DNA of 64,000 nt from positions 1,116,001 through 1,180,000 of the forward strand of contig NZ_CP048405.1 in the NCBI RefSeq assembly GCF_014084125.1, written 5' to 3'. The notes beneath the pieces were generated by a model. The model did not search any database and had not been told where the DNA came from. It saw only the letters and a program-made list of their open reading frames with translations. Positions within the stretch are counted from its first letter, which is position 1. Each line of letters begins with the position of its first letter. Below, in pieces: positions 33,678-42,679 of this stretch. Both the position numbers and the translations under genes were made by a program. Source of the DNA: Streptacidiphilus sp. PB12-B1b. GTDB lineage: Bacteria > Actinomycetota > Actinomycetes > Streptomycetales > Streptomycetaceae.

Positions 33678-34365
33678 CGTCCCCGACGAACTCCACCACG
33701 TCCGCGCCGTAGGAGCCGGGCTGGATCACGCGCAGCATCAGCGCGAAGGTCCCGTGCGGCCCGTGGGCGCGGATCAGCTCGCGGTAGCGGCGCGCGAGCA
33801 CGCGCACCGCCGCGAGGTTGGAGTTGGCCGTCTGGCCGCAGACGAGGAACGTCGGGCGCTCGCCCTCGCCGCCGGTGATCCGGGCCAGCAGGACGTACTC
33901 CACCACGCCCTTCTCCCGGGCGTAGACGCGGTCGCCGATGACCAGTTCGTTGATGCCGGCCTCCCAGTCGCCCCGGAACACGACGCCCGGCAGCCGCCAG
34001 CGCAGGTGCGCCGCCGTCCGCTCGTTCGCGGACGGCCCGCCTATGCTGAACTCGGCCCGGCCGCCCACCCCCTGACGGACCTCGTTGGCCCCGATGATCT
34101 CCGCCTCCGCGCCGCACTCGCGGACCAGTGCGGCCAGTTCCATCATCGCGTAGACGTCCCGCTGGGCGATGACCCGGTCCTCGGCGGTGGTGCCCGCCTT
34201 GCGCGGCGCGACGATCAGGCACTCGGTGCCGGCCCGCATGCCGAAGAACGCCCGCTTGCGCTCCAGGCTGCGGCGGCGCAGGGACGCCTGCACCACCCAC
34301 GCCAGCGCGGCGCTCACCGCGCTCGACACCACGCCCAGAACGATGTTGAGCACACTGCCGTCCAC
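33604..34365 (-). CDS. Membrane-anchored conserved hypothetical protein
   Basis: A 253-residue protein. One N-terminal membrane segment (VLNIVLGVVSSAVSAALAWVVQA) is followed by a basic stop-transfer (RRRSLERKR) and a cytoplasmic domain of mixed alpha/beta character. Distinct conserved-looking stretches are FGMRAGTECLIVAPRKAG, YAMMELAALVRECGAEAEIIGANEV, FSIGGPSANERTAAHL and YVLLARITGGEGERPTFLVCGQTANSNLAAVRVLARRYREL. The GGPSANERT and CGQTANSN segments look like nucleotide- or phosphate-binding loops, but I cannot assign a family. Similar proteins occur in streptomycetes by my recollection. GTG 34365 has a strong GGGGAGGGGGG upstream. It overlaps the convergent membrane gene by 74 bases. Confidence 0.72.
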   Translation of the reverse strand: MDGSVLNIVLGVVSSAVSAALAWVVQASLRRRSLERKRAFFGMRAGTECLIVAPRKAGTTAEDRVIAQRDVYAMMELAALVRECGAEAEIIGANEVRQGVGGRAEFSIGGPSANERTAAHLRWRLPGVVFRGDWEAGINELVIGDRVYAREKGVVEYVLLARITGGEGERPTFLVCGQTANSNLAAVRVLARRYRELIRAHGPHGTFALMLRVIQPGSYGADVVEFVGDVTAQASAPRPVPGAAPGQEPADAA

Positions 34366-34483
34366 GTGCCCCCCTCCCCAGGTGATCCGGGGGACACGTT
34401 AGCGGCCGGGTCGGACAGTCCGTCAGCGTTCCCGTGACTACGGCCCGGGGCGGCTCCGGCCGGGGGCCCGGCGGGGCCCGGGC

Positions 34484-35104
34484 TCAGGCCCACAGGTCGG
34501 TGATGCCGACGCCCAACTCGGCCAGCAGCGACCGCAGCAGCGGCAGCGACAGCCCGATGACATTGCCCGGGTCGCCGTCGATTCCGTCCACGAACGGCGC
34601 CGAGCGACCGTCCAGGGTGAACGCCCCGGCCACGTGCAGCGGCTCGCCGGTGGCGATGTAGGCGGCGACCTCGGCGTCGCTCGGGGTGCCGAAGCGGACG
34701 GTGGTGGAGGCGGTCGCCGAGACCCGACGGCCGCTGCGGGTGTCGATCACGCAGTGGCCGGTCTGCAGCACCCCGCTGCGCCCGCGCATCGCCTGCCAGC
34801 GGCGCAGCGCCTCGGCCTCGTCGGCGGGCTTGCCCAGCGCTTGGCCGTCCAGCTCCAGCACCGAGTCGCAGCCGATGACCAGGGCGGCCTCCGGGCCCTG
34901 CGGGCCGTCCAGGGTGGCGGCGACGGCGGCGGCCTTGGCCTCGGCCAGCCGCAGCGCCAGCTCGGCCGGGGTGGGCGCGGTCAGCGCGCTCTCGTCCACC
35001 CCGCTGACGATCACCCGCGGGTCGAGCCCGGCCTGCCGCAGCAGCCCCAGGCGCGCGGGGGAGGCGGAGGCGAGGACGAGGGCGGGGGCGGCTGCTTGAT
35101 CCAT
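34484..35104 (-). CDS. maf: Maf-like nucleotide pyrophosphatase
   Basis: A 206-residue house-cleaning pyrophosphatase that hydrolyses dTTP, UTP or modified nucleotides. [19 protein letters not shown] is the substrate loop, VSGVDES the second, and [38 protein letters not shown] the catalytic Asp and Lys region. [21 protein letters not shown] near the C-terminus is also typical. Start ATG 35104 fits its leaderless promoter. It is the last gene in a minus-strand series pccB, pccE, mmpB, maf, but has its own promoter. Confidence 0.92.
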   Translation of the reverse strand: MDQAAAPALVLASASPARLGLLRQAGLDPRVIVSGVDESALTAPTPAELALRLAEAKAAAVAATLDGPQGPEAALVIGCDSVLELDGQALGKPADEAEALRRWQAMRGRSGVLQTGHCVIDTRSGRRVSATASTTVRFGTPSDAEVAAYIATGEPLHVAGAFTLDGRSAPFVDGIDGDPGNVIGLSLPLLRSLLAELGVGITDLWA

Positions 35105-35117
35105 GGCGACCAGCGTA
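35105..35117 (-). promoter_or_regulatory. -10 box of a predicted leaderless promoter for maf
   Basis: On the minus strand TACGCT (35117-35112), seven bases, then ATG 35104. No Shine-Dalgarno. Confidence 0.5.
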
Positions 35118-35204
35118 GAGGCCCGCAGCGGCGCCGCCCGCGCCGGGCCGTCACCCCGGCCGTCATCCCGCCGTCACCCCCCCGGCTGTCGCCACGGGCG
35201 CCCG

Positions 35205-35339
35205 TCACCGGGGCCAGGCCGTCACCAGGACGAGCAGCAGCACCGCGAAGACCGCGACCAGCGCGCCGAGACGGCGCAGCAGCGCGTTCACGCGGTTCCG
35301 CTCCTGAGCGGCGTCGTCCACGGGGTCGGACCACAGCAT
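35205..35339 (-). CDS. mmpB: MmpB-type morphogenic membrane protein
   Basis: A 44-residue protein below most size cut-offs. It begins Met-Leu-Trp-Ser-Asp-Pro, has an amphipathic basic segment (QERNRVNALLRRL) and ends in one membrane helix (about residues 24-42, GALVAVFAVLLLVLVTAWP). The MLWSDP start, size and position next to pccE match the small streptomycete protein named MmpB, linked to morphological development. It lies 100 bases downstream of pccE on the same strand and is probably co-transcribed with pccB-pccE. Confidence 0.75.
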   Translation of the reverse strand: MLWSDPVDDAAQERNRVNALLRRLGALVAVFAVLLLVLVTAWPR

Positions 35340-35439
35340 GCCTTCCAGCGTGCTCCTGCGGGCCGGTCCCGCGCCTGAGTACGCGTACTCAGTTCACGGA
35401 TCCGGCCCGGCCCCGGGACGGCGGTGTCGGCGGCGGGTG

Positions 35440-35646
35440 TCAGTGCGCCCAGGCGGAGGTGCGCCAGGCGTGCGCGCCGGGGCGCGGGGGGCGGTTCATC
35501 GCGCGGGCGCGGTCGGACCAGAGCGACGCCGGGGCGGCGTCCTCGGACCGGGCGGCCGATGCCGCCGCCCGGGCGGAGACCACTGCCAGGACGGCGGCGA
35601 GCTCCTCCGGGCTGGGCTGACCGTGCAGGACCCTGATCGGTGCCAT
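35440..35646 (-). CDS. pccE: Acyl-CoA carboxylase epsilon subunit
   Basis: A 68-residue protein starting IRVLHGQPSPEELAAVLAVVSARAAA, the conserved N-terminal helix motif of actinobacterial epsilon subunits (AccE/PccE), and ending with WSDRARAMNRPPRPGAHAWRTSAW, the conserved Trp-rich tail. It stabilises the carboxylase holoenzyme and raises its activity. It lies 67 bases after pccB on the same strand. Confidence 0.88.
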   Translation of the reverse strand: MAPIRVLHGQPSPEELAAVLAVVSARAAASAARSEDAAPASLWSDRARAMNRPPRPGAHAWRTSAWAH

Positions 35647-35713
35647 CTGCGCTCTCCTCCTCTGAGGGGGCCGGTGCTGGAGGCCGGTGCTGAGGGACGG
35701 GTGCGGGGCCCGG

Positions 35714-37309
35714 CTAGAGCGGGATGTTGCCGTGCTTCTTGGGCGGCAGCACCTCGCGCTTGTTGCGCAGCGCCCGCAGTCCCCGGACGATGTGCCGACG
35801 CGTCTCGGACGGCATCACCACAGCATCCACATACCCGCGTTCGGCCGCGATGTACGGGTTCAGCAGGGTGTCCTCGTACGCCTCCATCAGCTCGGCGCGC
35901 TTGGCGTCCGGATCCTCGGCGGCCGCCAGGGTGGCCCGGTGCAGGATGTTGACCGCGCCCTGCGCGCCCATCACCGCGATCTGCGCGGTCGGCCAGGCCA
36001 GGTTGAGGTCCGCGCCCAGGTGCTTGGAGCCCATGACGTCGTACGCGCCGCCGTACGCCTTGCGGGTGATCACGGTGATCAGCGGCACGGTGGCCTCGGC
36101 GTAGGCGTAGATCAGCTTGGCGCCGCGGCGGATGATGCCGTTCCACTCCTGGCCGGTGCCGGGCAGGAAGCCGGGTACGTCGACGAAGGTCAGCACCGGG
36201 ACGTTGAAGGCGTCGCAGGTGCGCACGAAGCGCGCGGCCTTCTCCGAGGCGTCGATGTCCAGGCAGCCGGCGAACTGCATCGGCTGGTTGGCGACGATGC
36301 CCACGGCGTGGCCCTCGACCCGGCCGAAGCCGGTGATCATGTTGGGCGCGAACAGCGACTGGGTCTCCAGGAACTCGCCCTCGTCCAGGACGTGCGCGAT
36401 GACCGTGTGCATGTCGTAGGGCTGGTTGGCGGAGTCCGGGACGATCGAGTCCAGCTCCAGGTCGAGCGCGGTGACGCCGAGGTCGGCCTCCTCGGGGTAG
36501 GCCGGGGGCTCCTCCAGGTTGTTGGAGGGCAGGTAGGAGAGGAGCGCCTTGACGTAGTCGATGGCCTCCTTCTCGTCCGAGGCCAGGTGGTGCGCGTTGC
36601 CGGAGCGCGAGTTGTGGGTGCGCGCCCCGCCCAGCTCCTCCATGCCGACGTCCTCGCCGGTGACGGTCTTGATGACGTCCGGGCCGGTGATGAACATGTG
36701 CGAGGTCCGGTCGGCCATCACGACGAAGTCGGTGATCGCCGGGGAGTACACCGCGCCGCCCGCGCAGGGGCCCATGACCAGCGAGATCTGCGGGATCACC
36801 CCGGACGCCAGAACGTTTCGGCGGAAGATCTCGCCGTACAGGCCGAGCGAGGCGACGCCCTCCTGGATCCGGGCGCCGCCCGAGTCGTTGATGCCGATCA
36901 TCGGACAGCCGGTCTTCAGCGCGAAGTCCATCACCTTGACGATCTTCTCGCCGAAGACCTCGCCGAGCGAGCCGCCGAAGACGGTGAAGTCCTGCGCGAA
37001 GACCGCGACCTGGCGGCCGTCGACGGTGCCGTAGCCGGTGACGACGCCGTCGCCGTAGGGACGGGTCTGCTCCTGGCCGAAGTTGGTGGAGCGGTGGCGG
37101 GCGAACTCGTCGAACTCCACGAAGGAGCCCTCGTCGAGCAGCTGCGCGACCCGCTCGCGGGCGGTCAGCTTGCCCTTGGCGTGCTGCTTCTCCACCGCGC
37201 GCGCGGAGCCGGAGTGCGCTGCCTCGTCCAGCCGGCGCTGCAGCTCGGCGATCTTCCCGGCGGTGGTGTGGCTCGCTGCGCCCTCGTTGGCGATCTCGGC
37301 TTGGGACAT
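35714..37309 (-). CDS. pccB: Acyl-CoA carboxylase beta subunit, propionyl-CoA type
   Basis: A 531-residue carboxyltransferase that moves CO2 from biotin on AccA2 to propionyl-CoA, giving methylmalonyl-CoA. It has the N- and C-terminal crotonase-like carboxyltransferase domains, with oxyanion glycines in [28 protein letters not shown] and [18 protein letters not shown]. The Asp in GGAYDVM is at the position known to set chain length in S. coelicolor (Asp in PccB, Ile in AccB), so propionyl-CoA preference is inferred. ATG 37309 ([10 protein letters not shown]) is chosen; the frame stays open upstream. Genes pccE and mmpB follow; birA is divergent. Confidence 0.94.
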   Translation of the reverse strand: MSQAEIANEGAASHTTAGKIAELQRRLDEAAHSGSARAVEKQHAKGKLTARERVAQLLDEGSFVEFDEFARHRSTNFGQEQTRPYGDGVVTGYGTVDGRQVAVFAQDFTVFGGSLGEVFGEKIVKVMDFALKTGCPMIGINDSGGARIQEGVASLGLYGEIFRRNVLASGVIPQISLVMGPCAGGAVYSPAITDFVVMADRTSHMFITGPDVIKTVTGEDVGMEELGGARTHNSRSGNAHHLASDEKEAIDYVKALLSYLPSNNLEEPPAYPEEADLGVTALDLELDSIVPDSANQPYDMHTVIAHVLDEGEFLETQSLFAPNMITGFGRVEGHAVGIVANQPMQFAGCLDIDASEKAARFVRTCDAFNVPVLTFVDVPGFLPGTGQEWNGIIRRGAKLIYAYAEATVPLITVITRKAYGGAYDVMGSKHLGADLNLAWPTAQIAVMGAQGAVNILHRATLAAAEDPDAKRAELMEAYEDTLLNPYIAAERGYVDAVVMPSETRRHIVRGLRALRNKREVLPPKKHGNIPL

Positions 37310-37445
37310 GACCGGCGCGACTCCCGTCAGGAGGGGGTGGTGCGGCCGGGGAGGAGGGATTCCCGGCAGCAGCAACGGGTGAGGTTTCTGCTCAGTAGCG
37401 TAGCCATGACAGCAGCGTGTCGGATACGCCAAGTGACCGGCGTCA

Positions 37446-37457
37446 TAGGCTGGGGTA
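37446..37457 (+). promoter_or_regulatory. -10 box of a predicted leaderless promoter for birA
   Basis: TAGGCT (37446-37451), then six bases, then GTG 37458. No Shine-Dalgarno. Confidence 0.55.
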
Positions 37458-38408
37458 GTGACTTCTCCCTGGAGCGACCTGGAGCGGCCGCCGCTGCGCG
37501 CCGCCGCGTTGGAACGAGCCCTGGTACGGCCCGGTGGCCTCTGGACATCCGTACGAGTGGTGGACGCCACCGGCTCGACCAACAGCGACCTGATGGCGCA
37601 GGCCAGGGCCGGTGCGCCGGGCGGCGCGGTGCTGGTCGCCGAGGAGCAGACGGCCGGGCGCGGGCGGCTCGACCGGAGCTGGAGCGCCCCGGCCCGGTCG
37701 GGGCTGTTCCTCTCGCTGCTGCTGCGCCCCGGCGTGGACGGCGACGCCCCGGACCTGCCGGATGCGGACAGCGACGGAGTCCCGGGCGAGGCGGCCGGCG
37801 GCGTGGCCTGGGCCGGCGGGGTGCCGCGCGAGCACTGGGGCTGGCTGCCGCTGCTGGTCGGGGTGGCGGCCGGGGCGGCGCTCGGGCAGACCGCCGGGAT
37901 CGAGCTGCGGCTCAAATGGCCCAACGACCTGCTGGTGACCGTGGACGGCGAGGAGCGCAAGACCGGCGGCATCCTGGCCGAGCTGGCGGGCAGCGGCGGG
38001 GACGCCGACGCAGTGGTGGTGGGCATCGGGCTGAACGTCACGCTGCGCGCCCGGGAGCTGCCGGTGCCCGCCGCCGCCTCGCTGGCCCTGGCCGGGGCCG
38101 CCGTCACCGACCGGGAGACGCTGCTGCGGTCGCTGCTGCGCACCTTCGCCGAGCTGTACGAGGAGTGGCGCTCGGCCGGCGGCGATCCGGAGGCCAGCGG
38201 GCTGCGCCGGGCCTACGCGGCGCAGTGCGCCACCCTGGGCCGCCGGGTGCGGGTCGAACTGCCGGGCGGGCGGGAGCTGCTGGGCGAGGCGGTGGACGTG
38301 GACGGGGTCGGCCGGCTGGTGGTCCGGACCGCGTCCGGCGAGGAGCGGCCGGTCGGAGCGGGCGATGTCGTGCACGTACGCCCGGGGGCGAAGCCCCTGG
38401 AAGGATGA
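37458..38408 (+). CDS. birA: Biotin-[acetyl-CoA-carboxylase] ligase
   Basis: A 316-residue monofunctional BirA: there is no N-terminal winged helix, so it cannot repress a biotin operon. [16 protein letters not shown] and [17 protein letters not shown] form the biotinyl-AMP site (GRGR motif); [11 protein letters not shown] and [10 protein letters not shown] supply further ATP and biotin contacts. The C-terminal 50 residues form the SH3-like domain. It forms biotinyl-AMP and modifies AccA2. A 30-residue insertion rich in Asp/Gly follows LLLRPG. It is divergent from pccB by 148 bases. Confidence 0.93.
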   Translation: MTSPWSDLERPPLRAAALERALVRPGGLWTSVRVVDATGSTNSDLMAQARAGAPGGAVLVAEEQTAGRGRLDRSWSAPARSGLFLSLLLRPGVDGDAPDLPDADSDGVPGEAAGGVAWAGGVPREHWGWLPLLVGVAAGAALGQTAGIELRLKWPNDLLVTVDGEERKTGGILAELAGSGGDADAVVVGIGLNVTLRARELPVPAAASLALAGAAVTDRETLLRSLLRTFAELYEEWRSAGGDPEASGLRRAYAAQCATLGRRVRVELPGGRELLGEAVDVDGVGRLVVRTASGEERPVGAGDVVHVRPGAKPLEG

Positions 38409-38462
38409 ATCCGTGCGAGGATTCGGGCGGCGGTGTGAGCAAGGACACAGCAGCCGAGTGCT

Positions 38463-39764
38463 GTGATGCATGGACGCGAGGATGGACTGGTGGGCGACGA
38501 GGATCGGGCGGCCGGGCAGTGGGATGCCGATGCGCTGCCGGAGGGGGACGAGGCGCCGCCCGCGGAGCCGGACCGGCCGTCCGGCCCGGAGCAGGCCCCG
38601 GCCCCGGCCCAGGCCCCGGTGCCCCCGGTCGCTGACGGCCCGGACTCGGTGCCGATGCAGCTGGAGCAGCTGATTCTGGACTCCGGCCGCCAGTACACCC
38701 CCTTCCAGGCGGCCCGGCAGGCGGGCGTGTCGATGGAGCTGGCCTCCCGCTTCTGGCGGGCCATGGGCTTCGCCGACATCGGCCAGTCGCGGGCGCTGAC
38801 CGACGCCGACGTGATCGCCCTGCGCCGGCTGGCCGGGCTGGTCGAGGCGGGGCTGCTGAGCGAGACCATGGCGATCCAGGTGGCCCGCTCCACCGGGCAG
38901 ACCACGGCCCGGCTCGCGGAGTGGCAGATCGACACCTTCCTGGAGCACCTCACCGCCGCCTCCGAGCCCGGGCTGACCCGGGCCGAGGTGGCGTACCCGC
39001 TGGTCGAGCTGCTGCTGCCGGAGCTGGAGCAGTTCCTGGTGTACGTCTGGCGGCGGCAGCTGGCGGCGGTGACCGGGCGGGTCGTCCAGGCCGCCGAGGA
39101 CGTCGACATGCAGAGCGGCCGGCTCGCGGTGGGCTTCGCCGACCTGGTCGGCTTCACCCGGCTGTCGCGCCGGCTGGAGGACGAGGAGCTCGGCGAGCTG
39201 GTCGAGAACTTCGAGATCACCTGCGCCGACCTGGTCGCCGGGCGCGGCGGGCGGCTGGTGAAGACCCTCGGCGACGAGATCCTCTACGTGGCGGACGAGG
39301 CGGCGACCGCCGCCGACATCGGCCTGGCCCTGGTGGAGACGCTGGGCAAGGACGACTCCATGCCGGCGCTGCGGGTGGGCATGGCCTTCGGCGCGGTCAC
39401 GACCCGGATGGGCGATGTCTTCGGCACCACGGTGAACCTCGCCAGCCGGCTGACCTCGATCGCGCCCAAGGACGCCGTGCTGGTGGACGGCGAGATGGCG
39501 GCGGCGCTGGAGCGCGAGTCGGTGGTGGCCCCGGCCGGGGCCGGGGGAGCGCTGGGGCTGCCGCCGGGCGCGGCCGACGCGCTGGCGGCGGTGGCCTCGG
39601 TCGGCATCGATCCGCAGGACCGCCCGGCCGAGGTGGACGAGGACGCGCTGCCGTACCGCTTCCAGCTGCAGCCGATGTGGCGCCGGCCGGTGCGCGGCCT
39701 GGGCCTGGTCGAGCCCTGGCTGCTGCGCCGCCGGTCTGAGGCGTCCGAGGGGTTCCGGGGCTGA
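38463..39764 (+). CDS. cya: Class III adenylate cyclase
   Basis: A 433-residue cytoplasmic cyclase. The first 60 residues are acidic and Pro-rich. The middle (QLILDSGRQYTPFQAARQAGVSMELASRFWRAMGFADIG) looks like a MerR-type helical sensor region with no membrane segment. The C-terminal cyclase homology domain has both metal aspartates (VGFADLVGFTRLSRR, VKTLGDEILYVADEA) and the GDVFGTTVNLASRLTSIAPKD segment with the transition-state Asn and Arg. The architecture matches the single Cya of S. coelicolor, which makes the cAMP needed for germination and development. GTG 38463 is the outermost start; GTG 38490 is possible. The GGDEF gene follows 141 bases downstream. Confidence 0.88.
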   Translation: MMHGREDGLVGDEDRAAGQWDADALPEGDEAPPAEPDRPSGPEQAPAPAQAPVPPVADGPDSVPMQLEQLILDSGRQYTPFQAARQAGVSMELASRFWRAMGFADIGQSRALTDADVIALRRLAGLVEAGLLSETMAIQVARSTGQTTARLAEWQIDTFLEHLTAASEPGLTRAEVAYPLVELLLPELEQFLVYVWRRQLAAVTGRVVQAAEDVDMQSGRLAVGFADLVGFTRLSRRLEDEELGELVENFEITCADLVAGRGGRLVKTLGDEILYVADEAATAADIGLALVETLGKDDSMPALRVGMAFGAVTTRMGDVFGTTVNLASRLTSIAPKDAVLVDGEMAAALERESVVAPAGAGGALGLPPGAADALAAVASVGIDPQDRPAEVDEDALPYRFQLQPMWRRPVRGLGLVEPWLLRRRSEASEGFRG

Positions 39765-39905
39765 CACCGGCCCGGACATGTCCCCGGGAGCGATCCTTTT
39801 GTCCGGAATATCCCTAGGCTGAGGATTCGCGGGGCGGTCTGCCCCGCGCGGTCGGCCCGAGGCGGGTCCGGAGTGGGTCCGAGGTCGGTCTGCGGAGAGG
39901 CGGCA

Positions 39906-41651
39906 ATGGGCGTGCAGGTCGGGAGCGAGCCGGCGGTCGACTCCGACGCCAGGCTGCGGGCGGTGGTCGGCCTGGCGCAGGCGATGTCCAAGGCGGAGAC
40001 CCGCGGCGAGGCCGTGCAGGCGGCGGCGGTGCGGGCACGGCTGTCGCTGGACGCCGACATGGCCGCGGTCTCGGTCTGGGAGCGCGAGAGCGGGCGGCTG
40101 CGGGTCCTGGTCAACAACGGTCTGCTCGCCCCGGGCGAGGTGGAGCTGCCGGAGGACGAGGCGTACCAGCTGGCGGACTACCCGGAGATCGCCAGGTTCC
40201 TGGAGCAGCGGGGCCTCGGCGAGCCCTGGTCCGACGACGGCCTGCCCCGGGCCTGGCGGCAGACGGCCGAGGACGACGCCCCCGGCAACGGCCCGGCCTG
40301 CAGGGCGCGGGCGGCCTCGCTGCGCCGGCGCGGGCGCGGCAGCTGCCTGGTCGCCCCGGTGCTGCTGCGCGGGCGGGCCTGGGGCGAGCTGTACCTCGCC
40401 CGGACGCTGGGCCGCTCGCCGTTCACCGACGAGGAGGCGGCCTTCGCCACCGTGCTCGCCGCCCAGATCTCGGCCGGGCTGGCGCAGAGCGAGGAGCTGG
40501 AGGAGGTGCGCCGGCTGGCCTTCACCGACCCGCTCACCGGGCTGGCCAACCGCCGGGCCGTGGACGCCCGGCTGGACGCCGCGCTGGAGGCGCACCGCCG
40601 CGACGGCACCGTGGTCTCGCTGGTGGTCTGCGACGTCAACGGCCTCAAACGGGTCAACGACGAGCAGGGCCACGAGGTGGGCGACCGTCTGCTGGAACGT
40701 TTCGCCCACCAGCTCTCGATGTGCGGCGCCATGCTCTCCGGCAGCGTCGCCGGGCGGCTCGGCGGGGACGAGTTCTGCCTGGTGGCGGAGGGCGCCTCGG
40801 CGGACGAGGTGGTGCGGGTGGCCGAGGAGGTGTGCGCCCAGGCGCTCACCCTGGACATGGGCGAGGGGGTGGCCTGCGGCGTTGCCTCCACCGGCGACCC
40901 GATCGGCCCGGTGACCACCGCCGACCGGCTGTTCCGGCTCGCCGACGCGGCCCAGTACCGGGCCAAGTCCGGGCAGGCCGCGCACCCGGTGGTGGCGGGG
41001 CGCGGAGGGCTGCCGGACGCCACCGTGCGGCTGGCCGAGAACGGCGGCCCGCGCGGGGGCCGCCGCAACGAGCGGCGGCGCTTCCGCGGCGCCCGGCACA
41101 GCGCCGACCCGGGACAGCTGCTCTCGGCGGTGTTCGGCGCTCTCGACGAGGAGCAGCCGATCCGCCAGGTGCACCCGGCCGACACCGTCGGACGGCTGGA
41201 GCTGGTCGCCGAGACCACCTCCCGCATGCTGGATGCGGTGGCCTGGTGGATCTCCTACGTGCCGCCCGGCTCCGACCTGATGCGCACCGTCCACTACGGC
41301 GTCCGGCGGATGACCCGCGGCCCCGGCAGCATCCGGGCGCAGGCCCAGCGCGCCATGAACGAGGCCCCGGACGCCGTCTTCGACCTGCGCTCCTACCCGC
41401 TCACCGCCCGGGCCGTGCGCGGCAACGCCTTCAGCCTGCGCACCGGGGTGCCCGGCAACGACCCGGCCGAGGAGGCGGTGCTGCTGGTCGGCGGCTACCG
41501 GGCGGTGCTGGCGGCGGGCGGCAGCAACGCCGCCGGGGGCTGGCTGCTGGAGCTGTTCGCGGACGACTCCACCCTGCCGCTCTCGGCGCTCGGGCCCACC
41601 CTGCGCGCCGTGGTCGCCATCGCCCTCTCCGGCCCGGCCTCCCCGCCGTGA
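39906..41651 (+). CDS. GAF-GGDEF diguanylate cyclase
   Basis: A 581-residue soluble enzyme with an N-terminal GAF domain (about residues 15-200, ending SPFTDEEAAFATVLAAQISAGLAQS), a GGDEF domain with the intact motif GRLGGDEF (Gly286-Phe290) and substrate motif DPLTGLANRRAVDARL, and a C-terminal region of about 200 residues of unknown type. It should make cyclic di-GMP, which in Streptomyces binds BldD and delays sporulation. No RxxD inhibitory site precedes GGDEF, so product feedback is unlikely. ATG 39906 has GAGAGG upstream. It resembles the CdgE-type protein that follows cya in streptomycetes (from memory). Confidence 0.87.
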   Translation: MGVQVGSEPAVDSDARLRAVVGLAQAMSKAETRGEAVQAAAVRARLSLDADMAAVSVWERESGRLRVLVNNGLLAPGEVELPEDEAYQLADYPEIARFLEQRGLGEPWSDDGLPRAWRQTAEDDAPGNGPACRARAASLRRRGRGSCLVAPVLLRGRAWGELYLARTLGRSPFTDEEAAFATVLAAQISAGLAQSEELEEVRRLAFTDPLTGLANRRAVDARLDAALEAHRRDGTVVSLVVCDVNGLKRVNDEQGHEVGDRLLERFAHQLSMCGAMLSGSVAGRLGGDEFCLVAEGASADEVVRVAEEVCAQALTLDMGEGVACGVASTGDPIGPVTTADRLFRLADAAQYRAKSGQAAHPVVAGRGGLPDATVRLAENGGPRGGRRNERRRFRGARHSADPGQLLSAVFGALDEEQPIRQVHPADTVGRLELVAETTSRMLDAVAWWISYVPPGSDLMRTVHYGVRRMTRGPGSIRAQAQRAMNEAPDAVFDLRSYPLTARAVRGNAFSLRTGVPGNDPAEEAVLLVGGYRAVLAAGGSNAAGGWLLELFADDSTLPLSALGPTLRAVVAIALSGPASPP

Positions 41652-41709
41652 CCGGCCCGACCGCCTTGAATGGCCCGGGCGCCGTGACCGGCCCGGGCGC
41701 CGTGACCGG
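41648..41709. repeat. 18-bp tandem repeat between the GGDEF gene and fdhD
   Basis: The unit GTGACCGGCCCGGGCGCC occurs three times with small changes (41648, 41666, 41684) plus a partial fourth. It starts in the GGDEF stop codon and ends at the fdhD stop, filling the whole gap between the two convergent genes. Confidence 0.8.
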
Positions 41710-42543
41710 TCAGTCGCCGTCCGGAGCGCTGATCCGCTCCGCGCCGGTGTAGACGTTGGCGCTGCGGTTGCGCAGGAAGCCGACCAGGGTCAGGCCGAGC
41801 TCCTCGGCCAGGTCCACCGCCAGCGAGGACGGCGCGGAGACGGCGGCCAGCATCGGGATGCCCGCCATCGCGGCCTTCTGGGTCAGCTCGAACGACGCCC
41901 GCCCGCTGACCATCAGCACATGGCCGCGCAGCGGCAGCCGCCCCTCGCGCAGCGCCCAGCCGACCACCTTGTCCACGGCGTTGTGCCGGCCCACGTCCTC
42001 GCGCAGGCACAGCAGCTCGCCGCCCGCGGTGAACAGCCCGGCCGCGTGCAGCCCGCCGGTGGAGTCGAACATCTTCTGCGCGGCCCGCAGCGCGTCCGGC
42101 AGCCCGTAGAGGGTGTCCGGGTCGATCCGCAGCCCGTCCGCCGCCAGGTCGTACGGGACCTTGGTGCGGATCGCCTCGATCGTCTCCCGGCCGCAGATGC
42201 CGCAGGCGCTGGAGGTCAGCAGGTTGCGGTGCAGGGTGGCGGGCGCGGCGGCGCGGTGGCGCAGCGCGGCGTCGATGACGTTGTAGGTGTTGACGCCCTC
42301 GTCGGTGGCGCCCGCGCAGTAGCGCAGCCCGGCCAGCCCGTCCGGGCCTGCGACCATGCCCTCGGCCACCAGGAACCCGGCGACCAGGTCGAAGTCGTCC
42401 CCGGGGGTGCGCATGCTGACGGTGAGCGCGGTCCCGTTGATCCGGATCTCCAGCGGCTCCTCGGCGGCCAGGCTGTCCGGGCGGACGCTGCGCTGCCCGT
42501 CCTGGAGGCGGACGGTACGGCGGCGTTCGGTCGCCCGGGCCAT
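41710..42543 (-). CDS. fdhD: Formate dehydrogenase accessory sulfurtransferase FdhD
   Basis: FdhD transfers sulfur from a cysteine desulfurase to the Mo-bisMGD cofactor of formate dehydrogenase. The 277-residue product has the signature cysteine loop SACGICGRETIEAI, the TPGDDFDLVAGFLVAEG strand near the N-terminus, LCLREDVGRHNAVDKVVG and the GRASFELTQKAAMAGIPML core. No formate dehydrogenase gene is in the window, so its target is elsewhere. It is convergent with the GGDEF gene and divergent from hutH. moaE at the start of the window is the only other molybdenum cofactor gene seen. Confidence 0.93.
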   Translation of the reverse strand: MARATERRRTVRLQDGQRSVRPDSLAAEEPLEIRINGTALTVSMRTPGDDFDLVAGFLVAEGMVAGPDGLAGLRYCAGATDEGVNTYNVIDAALRHRAAAPATLHRNLLTSSACGICGRETIEAIRTKVPYDLAADGLRIDPDTLYGLPDALRAAQKMFDSTGGLHAAGLFTAGGELLCLREDVGRHNAVDKVVGWALREGRLPLRGHVLMVSGRASFELTQKAAMAGIPMLAAVSAPSSLAVDLAEELGLTLVGFLRNRSANVYTGAERISAPDGD

Positions 42544-42679
42544 GGGTGCTCCTGCAAAAGGTGGGTCTGGTACGGCGGCAGCTCGACCCTACGCGTTCGT
42601 ACGCCCGTACGGTGGTGTGGTGCACGGCACCTGCGCAGGCCGGTTGTCATACAGCCATTCATTTGATCTGATTCGGTAT

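Noticed and set aside
33604-34365. A defence system based on the membrane-anchored protein
   Set aside because: No nuclease, protease or toxin motif and no defence genes nearby. All neighbours are core metabolism.
37443-41294. A 1283-residue minus-strand frame opposite birA, cya and the GGDEF gene
   Set aside because: It is a codon-bias shadow, His/Gln/Arg/Gly-rich with no domains, while the plus strand encodes three recognised proteins.
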